64,000 nucleotides of DNA from Methylobacterium symbioticum (lineage in GTDB: Bacteria; Pseudomonadota; Alphaproteobacteria; Rhizobiales; Beijerinckiaceae): positions 1 through 64,000 of the forward strand of contig NZ_CABFPH010000017.1 in NCBI RefSeq assembly GCF_902141845.1, in the 5' to 3' direction. The position numbers were made by a program, and so were the translations under genes. The first letter of the stretch is position 1, and every line of letters starts with the position of its first letter. This document shows, piece after piece, positions 46,576 to 55,694 of the stretch. The notes under the pieces were generated by a model. It was not told the origin of the DNA and ran no database searches. It saw nothing but the letters and a program-made list of their open reading frames with translations.

Positions 46576-47598
46576 ATGGGTGTGCGTTCCCTGGCGGCGG
46601 CGGGCCTCGCCGTGTCGATGCTCGGTCTCGGGGCCTGCCAGGATTCCTCGACCCGGCATCTCGCCCCGATTCCCGCGCAGACCCTGTCGCTGATGCAGAC
46701 GAAGGGGATGAGCCAGTCCGACCCGATCCTGATCCGCGCCTACAAGAAGGAGGCGGAGATGGAGGTCTGGAAGCGCGACGGCTCCGGCCGCTACGCGCTG
46801 CTCAAGACCTTCCCGATCTGCCGCTGGTCCGGACAGCTCGGGCCGAAAATGCGGGAGGGCGACCGGCAGGCGCCGGAAGGCTTCTACGCGATCAGCCCGG
46901 GCCAGATGAACCCGAACTCGTCCTACTATCTCTCCTTCGATACCGGCTACCCGAACGCCTTCGACCGCGCCAACGGGCGCACCGGCAGCTACCTGATGGT
47001 ACACGGCACCTGCTCGTCGGCCGGCTGCTTCGCCATGACCGACGCCTCGATGGCCGAGATCTACGCCATCGCCCGCGAGGCCTTCTCGGGCGGCCAGCGC
47101 GCCTTCCAGTTCCAGTCCTATCCGTTCCGGATGACAGCCCAGAACATGGCCAAGTTCCGCAACGATCCGAACGCGCCGTACTGGCGAAACCTGAAGGAGG
47201 GCGCCGACTATTTCGAGGCCCTGCGCCAGGAGCCGCAGGTCGGTGTCTGCGGCACCAAATACGTCTTCGGCGGGCCCGACGCCGCGGCCGGCTCCTGCAA
47301 CCCGGCCGTCGATCCGCAGGTGGCGGAGAAGCGGGCGCAGGACGACCGGCAGATCGCCGAGTTGGTGGCCAAGGGCACGCCGGCGACGCGGGTGGTCTAT
47401 CAGGATGGCGGGCAGAACCCGGTCTTCCGGCCCGCCAACATGACGGCCTTCGCGAGCCTCGGCAGCAAGGAGGAGGAGCAGCCCTACAGCGCCAGGGAGT
47501 ACGGCCGCCATGACCTCGGCGAGGTCAGCCGGCCCGAGACGCTGGCCGAGCCGCAGGAGATCGTGGACACCGCCCGGCCCGCGCGCGCCGGGCGCTGA
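46576..47598 (+). CDS. L,D-transpeptidase family lipoprotein (YafK-like)
   Basis: The 340-residue protein begins with a lipoprotein signal, [14 protein letters not shown], where Cys would be lipidated. The YkuD domain (about residues 45-200) holds the catalytic block [15 protein letters not shown], with HG, Ser and Cys at the usual places. This matches the YafK group, which trims or transfers links between peptidoglycan and outer-membrane lipoprotein. The C-terminal 120 residues are not recognised. The ATG at 46576 is chosen because the signal begins there. Confidence 0.88.
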   Translation: MGVRSLAAAGLAVSMLGLGACQDSSTRHLAPIPAQTLSLMQTKGMSQSDPILIRAYKKEAEMEVWKRDGSGRYALLKTFPICRWSGQLGPKMREGDRQAPEGFYAISPGQMNPNSSYYLSFDTGYPNAFDRANGRTGSYLMVHGTCSSAGCFAMTDASMAEIYAIAREAFSGGQRAFQFQSYPFRMTAQNMAKFRNDPNAPYWRNLKEGADYFEALRQEPQVGVCGTKYVFGGPDAAAGSCNPAVDPQVAEKRAQDDRQIAELVAKGTPATRVVYQDGGQNPVFRPANMTAFASLGSKEEEQPYSAREYGRHDLGEVSRPETLAEPQEIVDTARPARAGR

Positions 47599-47666
47599 CA
47601 GGGCAGCCCTTGATCCGGATCGCGACGCCTCCACAATCCTCGATCGGTTGTGATGTGGAGGCCGCG

Positions 47667-47879
47667 ATGTCGGAGCATGTCTACAAGGTCGTCGAGCTGG
47701 TCGGCTCGTCCAAGCTGTCGATCGAGGATGCGATCCAGGGCGCCGTGGAACGGGCGAGCCAGACGGTGCGCAACCTGCGCTGGTTCGAGGTGATGGAGAC
47801 GCGCGGCCATATCGAGAACGGCAAGGTGCAGCACTACCAGGTGACGCTGAAGGTCGGCTTCACCATGGAAGGCGCCTGA
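47667..47879 (+). CDS. Dodecin (flavin-binding)
   Basis: The 70-residue protein has the dodecin fold, starting [19 protein letters not shown], with [15 protein letters not shown] holding the conserved Trp that stacks on flavin and [15 protein letters not shown] at the end. Dodecins form hollow 12-mers that store flavins or CoA. TGGAGG lies six bases before the ATG. It stands between the transpeptidase and LysR genes. Confidence 0.94.
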   Translation: MSEHVYKVVELVGSSKLSIEDAIQGAVERASQTVRNLRWFEVMETRGHIENGKVQHYQVTLKVGFTMEGA

Positions 47880-47940
47880 GCGGTCCGGGCCGTGCTTCGG
47901 GGCGCCTGGGCGCGCCACCCGCCCCGAGAGAACCTGCCCC

Positions 47941-48849
47941 ATGGCCGATTTCCGCAGCCTCGAGATCTTCTACTGGGTCGCCACCTTCTCGAGCTTCCGC
48001 CGGGCGAGCGAGCAGGTGAACACCACCCAGCCCGCCGTGTCCCAGCGCATCGCCGCGCTGGAGCACGAATACGGCACCCTGTTCGAGCGCCGCACCCGCG
48101 ATGTGGTTCTGACCGGGCGCGGCCGGGCGCTGCTCGGCTTCGCCGAGCGCTTCCTGGCGTTGCGGGCGGAGATGGAGGCGGCGCTCTCGGAGCCCGGGCG
48201 GATGACCGGGACGCTGCGCCTCGGCGTCTCCGAGACCATCGTGCAGATGTGGCTGATGCGCTTCGTCGAGCGCATGCGGGCGGTCTATCCGGCCGTGAGC
48301 GTCGACATCACCGTCGACATCTCGCCGAACATGCAGGCGGCGCTCCTCGGCAACGACCTCGACCTCGCCTTCCTGGTCGGGCCGATCACCCTGCCGAACC
48401 TCGTCAACCGGCCCCTGTTCAGCACCACGGTGGCCTGGATCGCCGCGCCGCAGCTGATCACCGCGGAGGCGCCCCTGAGCCTCGGCGCGTTGCTGCGCCA
48501 CCCGCTCATCACCTATCCGAAGAACACCAGCCCCTATGTGGAGCTGCGCGACCTCGTGCTGCGCGCGAACCTCCTGCCGAGCCAGATCCACACCAGCGCC
48601 TCGCTCGCCACCATCGTGAAGATGGGCGTCGAGGGGCTCGGCATCTGCCTGATCCCGCCCGATGTGGTACGCCGTGAACTCGCCTCCGGGGACCTCGTCA
48701 TCCTGCCGGCCGAGCAGAGCCTGTCGGATATCGTGTTCACCGCCACCTACGCCAATCGGCCCGACCACCACCTCGTGACCGAGGCGGCGCGCCTCGCGCA
48801 GGAGGTGGCGCAGGCCTGGACGGACGGGGCCGGCGCGGCGGACCGATAA
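47941..48849 (+). CDS. LysR family transcriptional regulator
   Basis: The 302-residue protein begins with the winged-helix region FRSLEIFYWVATFSSFRRAS and NTTQPAVSQRIAALEHEYG, then the inducer-binding domain (residues about 90-295). It lies upstream of the pxp operon in the same direction and is probably its regulator, though LysR genes are more often divergent. The 152-base gap to pxpB holds ATTCGCAACCACGATTGG, which could include a site. The inducer, perhaps 5-oxoproline, is not known. Confidence 0.92.
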   Translation: MADFRSLEIFYWVATFSSFRRASEQVNTTQPAVSQRIAALEHEYGTLFERRTRDVVLTGRGRALLGFAERFLALRAEMEAALSEPGRMTGTLRLGVSETIVQMWLMRFVERMRAVYPAVSVDITVDISPNMQAALLGNDLDLAFLVGPITLPNLVNRPLFSTTVAWIAAPQLITAEAPLSLGALLRHPLITYPKNTSPYVELRDLVLRANLLPSQIHTSASLATIVKMGVEGLGICLIPPDVVRRELASGDLVILPAEQSLSDIVFTATYANRPDHHLVTEAARLAQEVAQAWTDGAGAADR

Positions 48850-49001
48850 CGCCCGATTATCGCGAGTCATTCGCAACCACGATTGGCGCGCAAAGCGGCA
48901 GGATGGGACAGTGATGCTTCGCGCGGCAGACGGCCGCGCCGGGCGACGACCGCTCCCGACGCGGCGCCGACCCATGCGGACGCATCACCCGGAGGCCCTC
49001 C

Positions 49002-49742
49002 TTGGCGGCACCCGATCCCGAGACGGACCTGCGCCCGCGCTTCCTCGACGCGGGCGAGGCGGCCCTGGTGGTGGAGTTCGGCGCGCGCGTCGATCCGGCG
49101 ATCAACGACCGGGTACTCGCCCTCGACGCCGCCCTGACTGCCGAGCCGCCCCGGGGCCTCGCCGAGACGGTGCCGACCTACCGCTCGCTGATGGTCCACT
49201 ACGATCCGCTGGTCCTCTCCCGCGCCGCCCTCGTCGCGGCGGTCGAGGGCCGGCTCACGGAGCCGGGCGCCGCGCGGGGCGCGGGCCGCCGCTGGACCAT
49301 GCCCTGCTGCTACGATCCGGCCTTCGCCGAGGACATCGCCGAGGTCGCGGAGCTGGCCGGGCGCGACGTCGCGGCCGTGGCGGCGCTCCATGCGGAAGCC
49401 GAGTACCGGGTCTACATGTACGGCTTCGCGCCGGGCTTCGCCTATCTCGGCGGTCTGCCCGAGGCGCTCGCCCTGCCGCGCCGTCCGAGCCCGCGGCCCC
49501 CGCACCCGCCCGGCGCGGTGATGATCGGCGGAGGGCTCGCGGCCATCGGCACCTTCCCGATGCCGACCGGCTGGTACGTCCTCGCCCGCACCCCCGAGCG
49601 CCTCTTCGTCGAGGGGCGCGACCCCGCCTTCCTGATCGAGAGCGGCGACACGCTGCGCTTCGAGCCGGTGGACGCGGACACCTTCAGCGGCCTGGAGCGG
49701 CGCGCCGCCGGGGGCGAGATCGTCGCGCGGAGGGCCTCGTGA
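49002..49742 (+). CDS. pxpB: 5-oxoprolinase subunit B (PxpB/KipI family)
   Basis: The 246-residue protein is of the KipI/PxpB carboxylase-like group. With PxpC and PxpA it opens 5-oxoproline to glutamate using ATP. The block MYGFAPGFAYLGGLPEAL and PPGAVMIGGGLAAIGTFPMPTGW are family signatures. A TTG start at 49002 follows GGAGG with six bases of spacing. Its stop overlaps the GTG start of pxpC. The gene is the first of the operon after LysR. Confidence 0.92.
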   Translation: MAAPDPETDLRPRFLDAGEAALVVEFGARVDPAINDRVLALDAALTAEPPRGLAETVPTYRSLMVHYDPLVLSRAALVAAVEGRLTEPGAARGAGRRWTMPCCYDPAFAEDIAEVAELAGRDVAAVAALHAEAEYRVYMYGFAPGFAYLGGLPEALALPRRPSPRPPHPPGAVMIGGGLAAIGTFPMPTGWYVLARTPERLFVEGRDPAFLIESGDTLRFEPVDADTFSGLERRAAGGEIVARRAS

Positions 49743-50755
49743 GCGTCCGGCCCATCCTGCGCATCCTCGAAGCCCATGGGGGCGCCACCCTGCAGGATGC
49801 CGGCCGGCACGGCGCCATGCGCTACGGCATCACGCCGGCCGGGCCGATGGACCCGCTCGCCCACGCCACCGCCAACCGGGCGCTTGGCAACCCCCTCGGT
49901 GCCACCGCGATCGAGGTGGGGCTCGGCGGCCTCGCCCTCACCGTGGAGGAGGCGCCCCTCGACATCGCGCTCGCCGGGGGCGCCTTCCGCATCGATTGCG
50001 ACGGCCGGCCCCTGCCGCCCGCCGCCGCGCTGACCCTGCGTCCCGGCATGGCGCTGCGGATCCGTGCCGGCCGGGCGGGCGCTTGGTGCTATCTCGCGGT
50101 CGCCGGCCGCCTCGACGTGGCGCCCGTGCTCGGCTCGACCGCGACCCATACCCGCTCCGGCCTCGGCGGTCTCGACGGCCGGGCGCTCAGGCCCGGGGAC
50201 GGGCTCGCGGCGGACGAGGCCCGCGCGCGTCTCGGCGAGCCCGCCGCCCTCGTCGCCCCCTGGCTCGACCGGTCGCCCGAGGCGATCCGCGTCGTGCTCG
50301 GGCCGCAGGACGATTACTTCGCGGAGCCCGAGATCGCGGCCTTCCTCGCCCGCGACTGGACGGTGAGCCCGAAGGGCGACCGCATGGCCTGCTTCCTCGA
50401 CGGCACGCCGCTGACGCACGCCAAGGGCCACGACATCGTCTCGGACGGGATCGCCATGGGGGCGATCCAGGTGCCGGGCCAGGGCCTGCCGATCATCCTG
50501 ATGGCCGACCGCCAGCCGACCGGCGGCTACCCGAAGATCGCCACCGTGATCGGGGCCGATCTCGGCCGCCTCGCCCAGGCGCAGGGGGGAACGCGGCTGC
50601 GCTTCCGCGCCGTGTCCGTCGCCGAGGCGGTGGCGGCGCGCCGCGCCGAGGCCGCCGCGCTGGAGCCGGCGATCGCGCTGGAGCCGGTGATCCGCACCAC
50701 GTTCAGCTCCGAGTTCCTGCTCGGCCGCAACCTCATCGACGGCGTCGTCGGATGA
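49739..50755 (+). CDS. pxpC: 5-oxoprolinase subunit C (PxpC/KipA family)
   Basis: The 338-residue protein has the biotin-dependent carboxyltransferase-like fold of KipA/Pxp[54 protein letters not shown], and [21 protein letters not shown]. The GTG start at 49739 overlaps the pxpB stop, showing coupled translation. It works as a complex with PxpB and PxpA. Confidence 0.93.
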   Translation: MSVRPILRILEAHGGATLQDAGRHGAMRYGITPAGPMDPLAHATANRALGNPLGATAIEVGLGGLALTVEEAPLDIALAGGAFRIDCDGRPLPPAAALTLRPGMALRIRAGRAGAWCYLAVAGRLDVAPVLGSTATHTRSGLGGLDGRALRPGDGLAADEARARLGEPAALVAPWLDRSPEAIRVVLGPQDDYFAEPEIAAFLARDWTVSPKGDRMACFLDGTPLTHAKGHDIVSDGIAMGAIQVPGQGLPIILMADRQPTGGYPKIATVIGADLGRLAQAQGGTRLRFRAVSVAEAVAARRAEAAALEPAIALEPVIRTTFSSEFLLGRNLIDGVVG

Positions 50756-50768
50756 GCCCCCGCACGGA

Positions 50769-51608
50769 ATGACCGCGATGACCCAGCCTATCGGTGAGGG
50801 GGCGCTCGCCCCGAACCGCACCGTCTCCCCCTTCGCCGACGCGGCCGCGGCCCGCCGCGCCATCCGGAGCGGCGCCTGGCGCGGCCATACCTCGGGCCTC
50901 GCGCCCGCTCATGTCCAGGGCAACCTGATGATCCTGCCGCAGGCGCTGGCGGCGGAGTTCCAGCGGTTCTGCCAGCAGAACCCGAAGCCCTGCCCGGTGC
51001 TCGCGGTCTCGCAGCCGGGGGCGCGCGACCTGCCGGCGCTCGGCGCCGACCTCGACATCGCCACCGACGTGCCGGCCTATCGCGTCTTCGAGAACGGCGA
51101 GATGGTCGCCGAGGTCACAGACCTCACCGGCCTGTGGCGGGACGACCTCGTCACCTTCGTGCTCGGCTGCTCCTTCTCCTTCGAGGCGGCCCTGATCGAG
51201 GCCGGGATCCCGCTGCGGCACGTGGCCGAGGGCCGCAACGTCGCGATGTACCGCACCGCCATCGAGACCAAGCCCGCCGGCCCCTTCCACGGGCCGCTCG
51301 TGGTCTCGATGCGGCCGATGACGGCTGCCGATGCGATCAAGGCCGTTCAAGTGACGGCGCGCGTGCCGGCGGTGCACGGCGCGCCGGTCCATCTCGGCGA
51401 CCCAGGCCTCATCGGCATCGCCGACCTCGCCAAGCCGGATTTCGGCGACCCGGTCGCGATCGCGCCCGACGAGATCCCGGTCTTCTGGGCCTGCGGGGTG
51501 ACGCCCCAGGCGGTGGCGATGGCGGCGCGGCCCCCGCTCTGCATCACCCACGCCCCCGGCCACATGCTGATCACCGACCTCATGAACCGCGACCTGCCGT
51601 TCCTGTGA
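50769..51608 (+). CDS. DUF1445 / D-glutamate cyclase-like protein
   Basis: The 279-residue protein belongs to DUF1445 (YcsI). [19 protein letters not shown] is the first signature, and [20 protein letters not shown] and [13 protein letters not shown] are the others. Mitochondrial relatives act as D-glutamate cyclase, forming 5-oxoproline from D-glutamate. That role would feed the 5-oxoprolinase encoded around it. It lies between pxpC and the transporter in the same operon. The start may be ATG 50769 or 50778. Confidence 0.88.
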   Translation: MTAMTQPIGEGALAPNRTVSPFADAAAARRAIRSGAWRGHTSGLAPAHVQGNLMILPQALAAEFQRFCQQNPKPCPVLAVSQPGARDLPALGADLDIATDVPAYRVFENGEMVAEVTDLTGLWRDDLVTFVLGCSFSFEAALIEAGIPLRHVAEGRNVAMYRTAIETKPAGPFHGPLVVSMRPMTAADAIKAVQVTARVPAVHGAPVHLGDPGLIGIADLAKPDFGDPVAIAPDEIPVFWACGVTPQAVAMAARPPLCITHAPGHMLITDLMNRDLPFL

Positions 51609-51650
51609 CCCCCTGAAAGCCCGACGACCCGCCCGAGGAGGACCCCTGCC

Positions 51651-52919
51651 ATGTGGTTGAAGGACACCAATCCCGAGGAGCGCCGGGTGCTCGGCGCGGC
51701 GTTCGCCGGTTACGGCGTCGATGCCTTCGACTACATGGTCTACACCTTCATCATCCCGACCCTCGTCGTGGTCTGGGGCCTGACCAAGGTCGAGGCGGGC
51801 AACATCGCCACCGCCGCCCTCGTCACCTCGGCGGTCGGCGGCTGGGCCGCGGGCATCCTCGCCGACCGCTACGGCCGCGTCCTCGTCCTGCAGGGCACGG
51901 TGGCGTGGTTCACGCTGTTCACGGTGCTGAGCGGCTTCACCCAATCCTACGAGCAGCTTCTCTTCACCCGCGCCATGCAGGGCTTCGGCTTCGGCGGCGA
52001 GTGGTCGGTGGGCTCGGTGCTGATCGCCGAGGCGATCCAGGCGCGCTACCGCGGCAAGGCGGTCGGCCTCGTCCAGTCGAGCTGGGCGGTGGGCTGGGCC
52101 TGCGCGGCGATCGCCTTCTGGGCGGTCTTCGCGCTGGCCGAGCCGGCCCTCGCCTGGCGGGTGCTGTTCTGGCTCGGCGCGCTGCCGGCGATCCTGATCG
52201 TCTGGATCCGCCGCAGCATCGCGGATCCGGAGGTCTATCGCGAGACCCGCGCCGCGATGCGCCGGGTCGGCGACGCGGGCAACTTCCTCGACATCTTCTC
52301 CCGCGACCTGGTCGGCCGCACCGCGCTGGCGAGCCTGCTCGCCACCGGCATGCAGGGCGGCTACTACGCGGTGACCACCTGGCTGCCGACCTACCTGAAG
52401 ACCGAGCGCAACCTCTCGGTGCTCAACACCAGCGGCTACCTGCTGATCCTGATCCTCGGCTCGTTCCTCGGCTATCTCACCAGCGCCTGGCTCTCGGACC
52501 GCATCGGCCGGCGCAAGGGCTTCATCCTGTTCGGCTTCTGCGCCGGGATCCTGGTGCTCGCCTACACGCTGATCCCGGTCACCGACGCCATGATGCTGGT
52601 GCTCGGCTTCCCCCTCGGCTTCTTCCTGTCCGGCGTGTTCTCCGGCATGGGCGCCTTCCTGGCCGAACTGTTCCCGAGCCGGGTGCGGGGCTCGGCGCAG
52701 GGGTTCTGCTACAATTTCGGCCGGGCGGTCGGTGCGATCTGCCCGGCGCTGGTCGGGCATCTCAGCGGCTCGCTGACGCTCGGTTTCGCCATTGGCGTCG
52801 TGGCGGGGGCGGCTTACTGCCTCGTGATCGTCGCGGCCTTCCTCCTGCCGGAGACCGTGGGCCGCGACCTCGACACGCAGGGTGAGCCGGCCCGCCGGGA
52901 CCAGGCGGCGGCGGCCTGA
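51651..52919 (+). CDS. MFS transporter
   Basis: The 422-residue inner-membrane protein has 12 predicted membrane helices in the major facilitator plan. The loop AGILADRYGRVLVLQ between helices 2 and 3 and LSDRIGRRKGFI in the second half are the family motifs. It resembles sugar-acid and organic-acid symporters such as the sialic-acid/oxalate group. As part of the pxp operon, it may import 5-oxoproline or glutamate-like acids; this is inferred. GAGGAGG lies upstream of the ATG. Confidence 0.9.
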   Translation: MWLKDTNPEERRVLGAAFAGYGVDAFDYMVYTFIIPTLVVVWGLTKVEAGNIATAALVTSAVGGWAAGILADRYGRVLVLQGTVAWFTLFTVLSGFTQSYEQLLFTRAMQGFGFGGEWSVGSVLIAEAIQARYRGKAVGLVQSSWAVGWACAAIAFWAVFALAEPALAWRVLFWLGALPAILIVWIRRSIADPEVYRETRAAMRRVGDAGNFLDIFSRDLVGRTALASLLATGMQGGYYAVTTWLPTYLKTERNLSVLNTSGYLLILILGSFLGYLTSAWLSDRIGRRKGFILFGFCAGILVLAYTLIPVTDAMMLVLGFPLGFFLSGVFSGMGAFLAELFPSRVRGSAQGFCYNFGRAVGAICPALVGHLSGSLTLGFAIGVVAGAAYCLVIVAAFLLPETVGRDLDTQGEPARRDQAAAA

Positions 52920-52934
52920 GAGGAGAGACGAAGG

Positions 52935-53696
52935 ATGGGTGAGGTCGATCTCAACGCGGATCTCGGCGAGGGCTACGGCGCCTATGCCTGCGGCGATGAC
53001 GGGGCCATGCTCGGCCTCGTCACCTCGGCCAACGTCGCCTGCGGGCTGCATGCGGGCGATCCCGAGATCATGGCGGCGACCTTCCGGCTCGCCCGCGCGC
53101 GGGGCGTGGCGGTGGGGGCCCCTCCCGGCTTCCCCGATCTCTGGGGCTTCGGCCGGCGCCGGATGCCGTTCACGCCGGCCGAGATCGAGCGGCTCGTCGC
53201 CTATCAGGTCGGGGCCGCCCAGGCGCTGGCCAGCTATGCCGGCCACCGCGTCACCTATGTGAAGGCGCATGGGGCCCTCGCCAATCTCGCCGCGGCCGAG
53301 CGGGAGGTCGCCGACGCCATCGCCCGCGCGGTGAAGGCCGTCGACCCGGGCCTCGCGCTGCTCGCCATCGCGCTCACCGCGCAGGTGGAGGCCGGCGAGG
53401 CGCAGGGGCTCGCGGTGCATCAGGAGATCTTCGCCGATCGCGGCTATACCGAGGACGGCCAGCTCATCGCCCGCGGCAAGCCGGGCGCCCTGATCACGGA
53501 CGCGCAAGAGGCCGCCGACCGGGTGCTCGCCATGGTGGAGGCGGGGGCGATCATCACGGCGCAAGGCGCGCGCCTGCCGACGCCGATCCGCTCGATCTGC
53601 GTCCACGGCGATTCCGATCACGCCGTCGCCACGGCCCGCACCGTGCGCGCGCGGCTCGAAGGGGCGGGCGTGCGGCTCGCGGCCTTCGCGGCCTGA
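52935..53696 (+). CDS. pxpA: 5-oxoprolinase subunit A (PxpA/LamB-YcsF family)
   Basis: The 253-residue protein has the LamB/YcsF fold. VDLNADLGEGYGAYACGDD and ITSANVACGLHAGDP-like VTSANVACGLHAGDPEIM are present, and HGDSDHAV lies near the end. It completes the PxpABC 5-oxoprolinase. Two usually conserved spots differ: GAPPGFPD has Pro where most have His, and VKAHGALAN has Ala where most have Pro and Tyr. This could alter activity or mark a subgroup. GAGGAGAG precedes the ATG. Confidence 0.9.
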   Translation: MGEVDLNADLGEGYGAYACGDDGAMLGLVTSANVACGLHAGDPEIMAATFRLARARGVAVGAPPGFPDLWGFGRRRMPFTPAEIERLVAYQVGAAQALASYAGHRVTYVKAHGALANLAAAEREVADAIARAVKAVDPGLALLAIALTAQVEAGEAQGLAVHQEIFADRGYTEDGQLIARGKPGALITDAQEAADRVLAMVEAGAIITAQGARLPTPIRSICVHGDSDHAVATARTVRARLEGAGVRLAAFAA

Positions 53697-54074
53697 TCAG
53701 GCGACGGCCGCTTCGTCCAGCCATTCCGTGAAGGTGAGGCGGGACCAGCCGGAGGTCGGGGCCAGCGGCGTCGGCGGGCGATGCGGGTTCAAGGGGCGGA
53801 GCGGCCGCTTCGGCGGCAGGGGGCGCTTCGGGCGCCCCGGCTTCACCGGGCTGCCGCGCGAGGTGATCGCGCGGGCCCAGCTCCAGACGACCGGCCGGCC
53901 CTGCCGGTCCATGCAGGTGAGGCGATCGACGGGGCCGAGCCACACGCAGGAGCGCATCGACCAGGCATGGCCGTCCGCGACGAAGGCGACGGTCTCCAGA
54001 TCGAGGTCGAAGATGAACGTGTCGTCGCCGATCCAGCCGACGAGCTCGCAGGCGGGCGAGAACAGGGGCTCCAC
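53697..54074 (-). CDS. Small protein with 4-fold beta-flower-like repeats
   Basis: The 125-residue protein shows repeated short strand units: LVGWIGDDTFIFDLDLETVAF, then a similar pattern in TCMDRQGRPVVWSW. This resembles the bacterial 4-fold beta flower domain, where each unit ends in an aromatic or hydrophobic residue. The middle has a Pro/Arg-rich stretch (VKPGRPKRPLPPKRPLRPLN). Function is unknown. Its stop abuts that of pxpA in convergent order. Confidence 0.6.
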   Translation of the reverse strand: MEPLFSPACELVGWIGDDTFIFDLDLETVAFVADGHAWSMRSCVWLGPVDRLTCMDRQGRPVVWSWARAITSRGSPVKPGRPKRPLPPKRPLRPLNPHRPPTPLAPTSGWSRLTFTEWLDEAAVA

Positions 54075-54192
54075 CGCGGCAGATCTCCCGCGCTGAGGGT
54101 CCGAGGTCTCGATATGCGCAAGGTGGCCCCGCCTGTGAAGGGCTGCGGCCCGAAATGTCGCGGCGCCCGCGCGCGGTGGTTCGACGGGGGTC

Positions 54193-55497
54193 TCAGACCT
54201 CCGCGTCGAGGTCGCGCCCGCGCGTCTCGGGCAGCATCAGGGCGGCCAGCGTGCCGACGAGGCTGAAGGCGGCGAGGTAGTAGGCCGGCGCCATCCGATC
54301 GCCGGTCGCGGCGATCAGCCAGTTGATCACGTAGTTGGTGCTGCCGCCGAACAGGGAGACGGCGAGGGCGTAGACGATGGAGAGCCCGGCGCTGCGGACC
54401 GAGCGCGGCAGGGACTCCGGGATGCCGACGATGATCGCCGCCGCGTTGATCGAGGACAGGGCGGAGAGCAGGAAGGTCACCGCATAGACCGCGGCCGGGC
54501 CCGGTGAGCGCAGCAGCCAGGCGAAGGCCGGCACCGCCAGGACGAGGATGAGGGCGCGCGGCCAGATCATCACCGGCCGGCGGCCGAAGCGGTCGGCGAG
54601 GAGGCCGCCGAGCAGCGGGAAGGCCACGGAGGCGAGGCCCAGCGCGATCGGCACCGCGGTCGCGGCGGTCTCGCTGAGGCCGAGCGTGGCGCCGGCATAG
54701 ACCGGCATGTTGGTGCCGACCGCGTTCGAGACCGTCGAGGCGGCGATGACCAGGAAGGTCAGCCCGAGGAGGCGCCCGTGATCGCGCAGCAGCCGGGCGA
54801 TCACGGCCGCCGTCGAGGCCGCCGCGCCCGGATCCGCGCCGGTCCCGGCGGTCTCGGGCAGGTGGCTGCGGATGACGAGGCCGACCGGCACGACGGCGAG
54901 GCCGACGAGGAACATCACGCGCCAGCCCCAGGCGGTCATGGCGGCGTCGCCGACCGCGAGGGCCAAGGCCGTGGCCAGGAGGCCGGCGAGGAGCGCCGCG
55001 CAACCCTGGCTCGCGATCTGCCAGCTCGCCACGAAGCCACGCCGGCCCGGCGGCGCCGCCTCGAGCAGGTAGGCGGTCGAGGGGCCGACCTCGCCGCCGA
55101 GCGCCAGGCCCTGGATCAGCCGGCCGGCGACGACGATGGCCTGCGCCCAGCCGCCGATCTGCGCGTAGCCCGGGCAGGCCGCGAGCATCAGCATGCCCAG
55201 CGCCATCAGCCCGATGGTGAGGAGCATTGCCGGCTTGCGCCCGGCCCGGTCGGCGAAGGCGCCGATGAGGGCGCCCCCGATCGGGCGCATCACGTAGCCG
55301 ATGCCGAACAGGGCGAGGGAGGCGAGCAGGCTGTGGCTCGCATCGGCATCGGGGAAGAAGGCCTCGCCGATCGGCTTGGCGAAGAAGGCGTAGACGGTGA
55401 AGTCGTAGAATTCGAGCGCGTTGCCGAGCACCACGGCGCCGACCGCCTTGCGGTCGAGGGCCGCGTGCGTCGCCTGGACGGGGGATCTCGCATCCAT
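54193..55497 (-). CDS. MFS transporter, citrate/proline-betaine symporter-like
   Basis: The 434-residue protein is an MFS symporter of the metabolite:H+ group. LGNALEFYDFTVYAFFAKPI is the typical first helix, with AFADRAGRKPAMLLTIGLM and LADRFGRRPVMI as the loop motifs. Relatives carry citrate, proline-betaine or alpha-ketoglutarate. The ATG at 55497 is placed just before the first helix; the frame stays open to 55668 without a conserved region. No clear operon partner. Confidence 0.87.
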   Translation of the reverse strand: MDARSPVQATHAALDRKAVGAVVLGNALEFYDFTVYAFFAKPIGEAFFPDADASHSLLASLALFGIGYVMRPIGGALIGAFADRAGRKPAMLLTIGLMALGMLMLAACPGYAQIGGWAQAIVVAGRLIQGLALGGEVGPSTAYLLEAAPPGRRGFVASWQIASQGCAALLAGLLATALALAVGDAAMTAWGWRVMFLVGLAVVPVGLVIRSHLPETAGTGADPGAAASTAAVIARLLRDHGRLLGLTFLVIAASTVSNAVGTNMPVYAGATLGLSETAATAVPIALGLASVAFPLLGGLLADRFGRRPVMIWPRALILVLAVPAFAWLLRSPGPAAVYAVTFLLSALSSINAAAIIVGIPESLPRSVRSAGLSIVYALAVSLFGGSTNYVINWLIAATGDRMAPAYYLAAFSLVGTLAALMLPETRGRDLDAEV

Positions 55498-55694
55498 GCC
55501 TGTCGGTCCCGCGATCCGCTCAGCGGCCGGCTTCGTGCCGGGGGCGGACCGGCGCCGGCCGGCAGCGGGCGGCGAGGTGGTCGGGTCGTGAAGGCATTCG
55601 GCCGTGGCTCCCGTCGGGCAGTGCGCGTGCCGAGGCGAGATAGGGCGCGCGGGCGGCGGCCGAACCACCCGCGGCGTTCACGCCTCGGCGAGCC

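Noticed and set aside
49002..53696. Allophanate hydrolase / urea carboxylase reading of the KipI-KipA pair
   Set aside because: No amidase or biotin carboxylase domain is present, while a LamB/YcsF gene is, which fits PxpABC.
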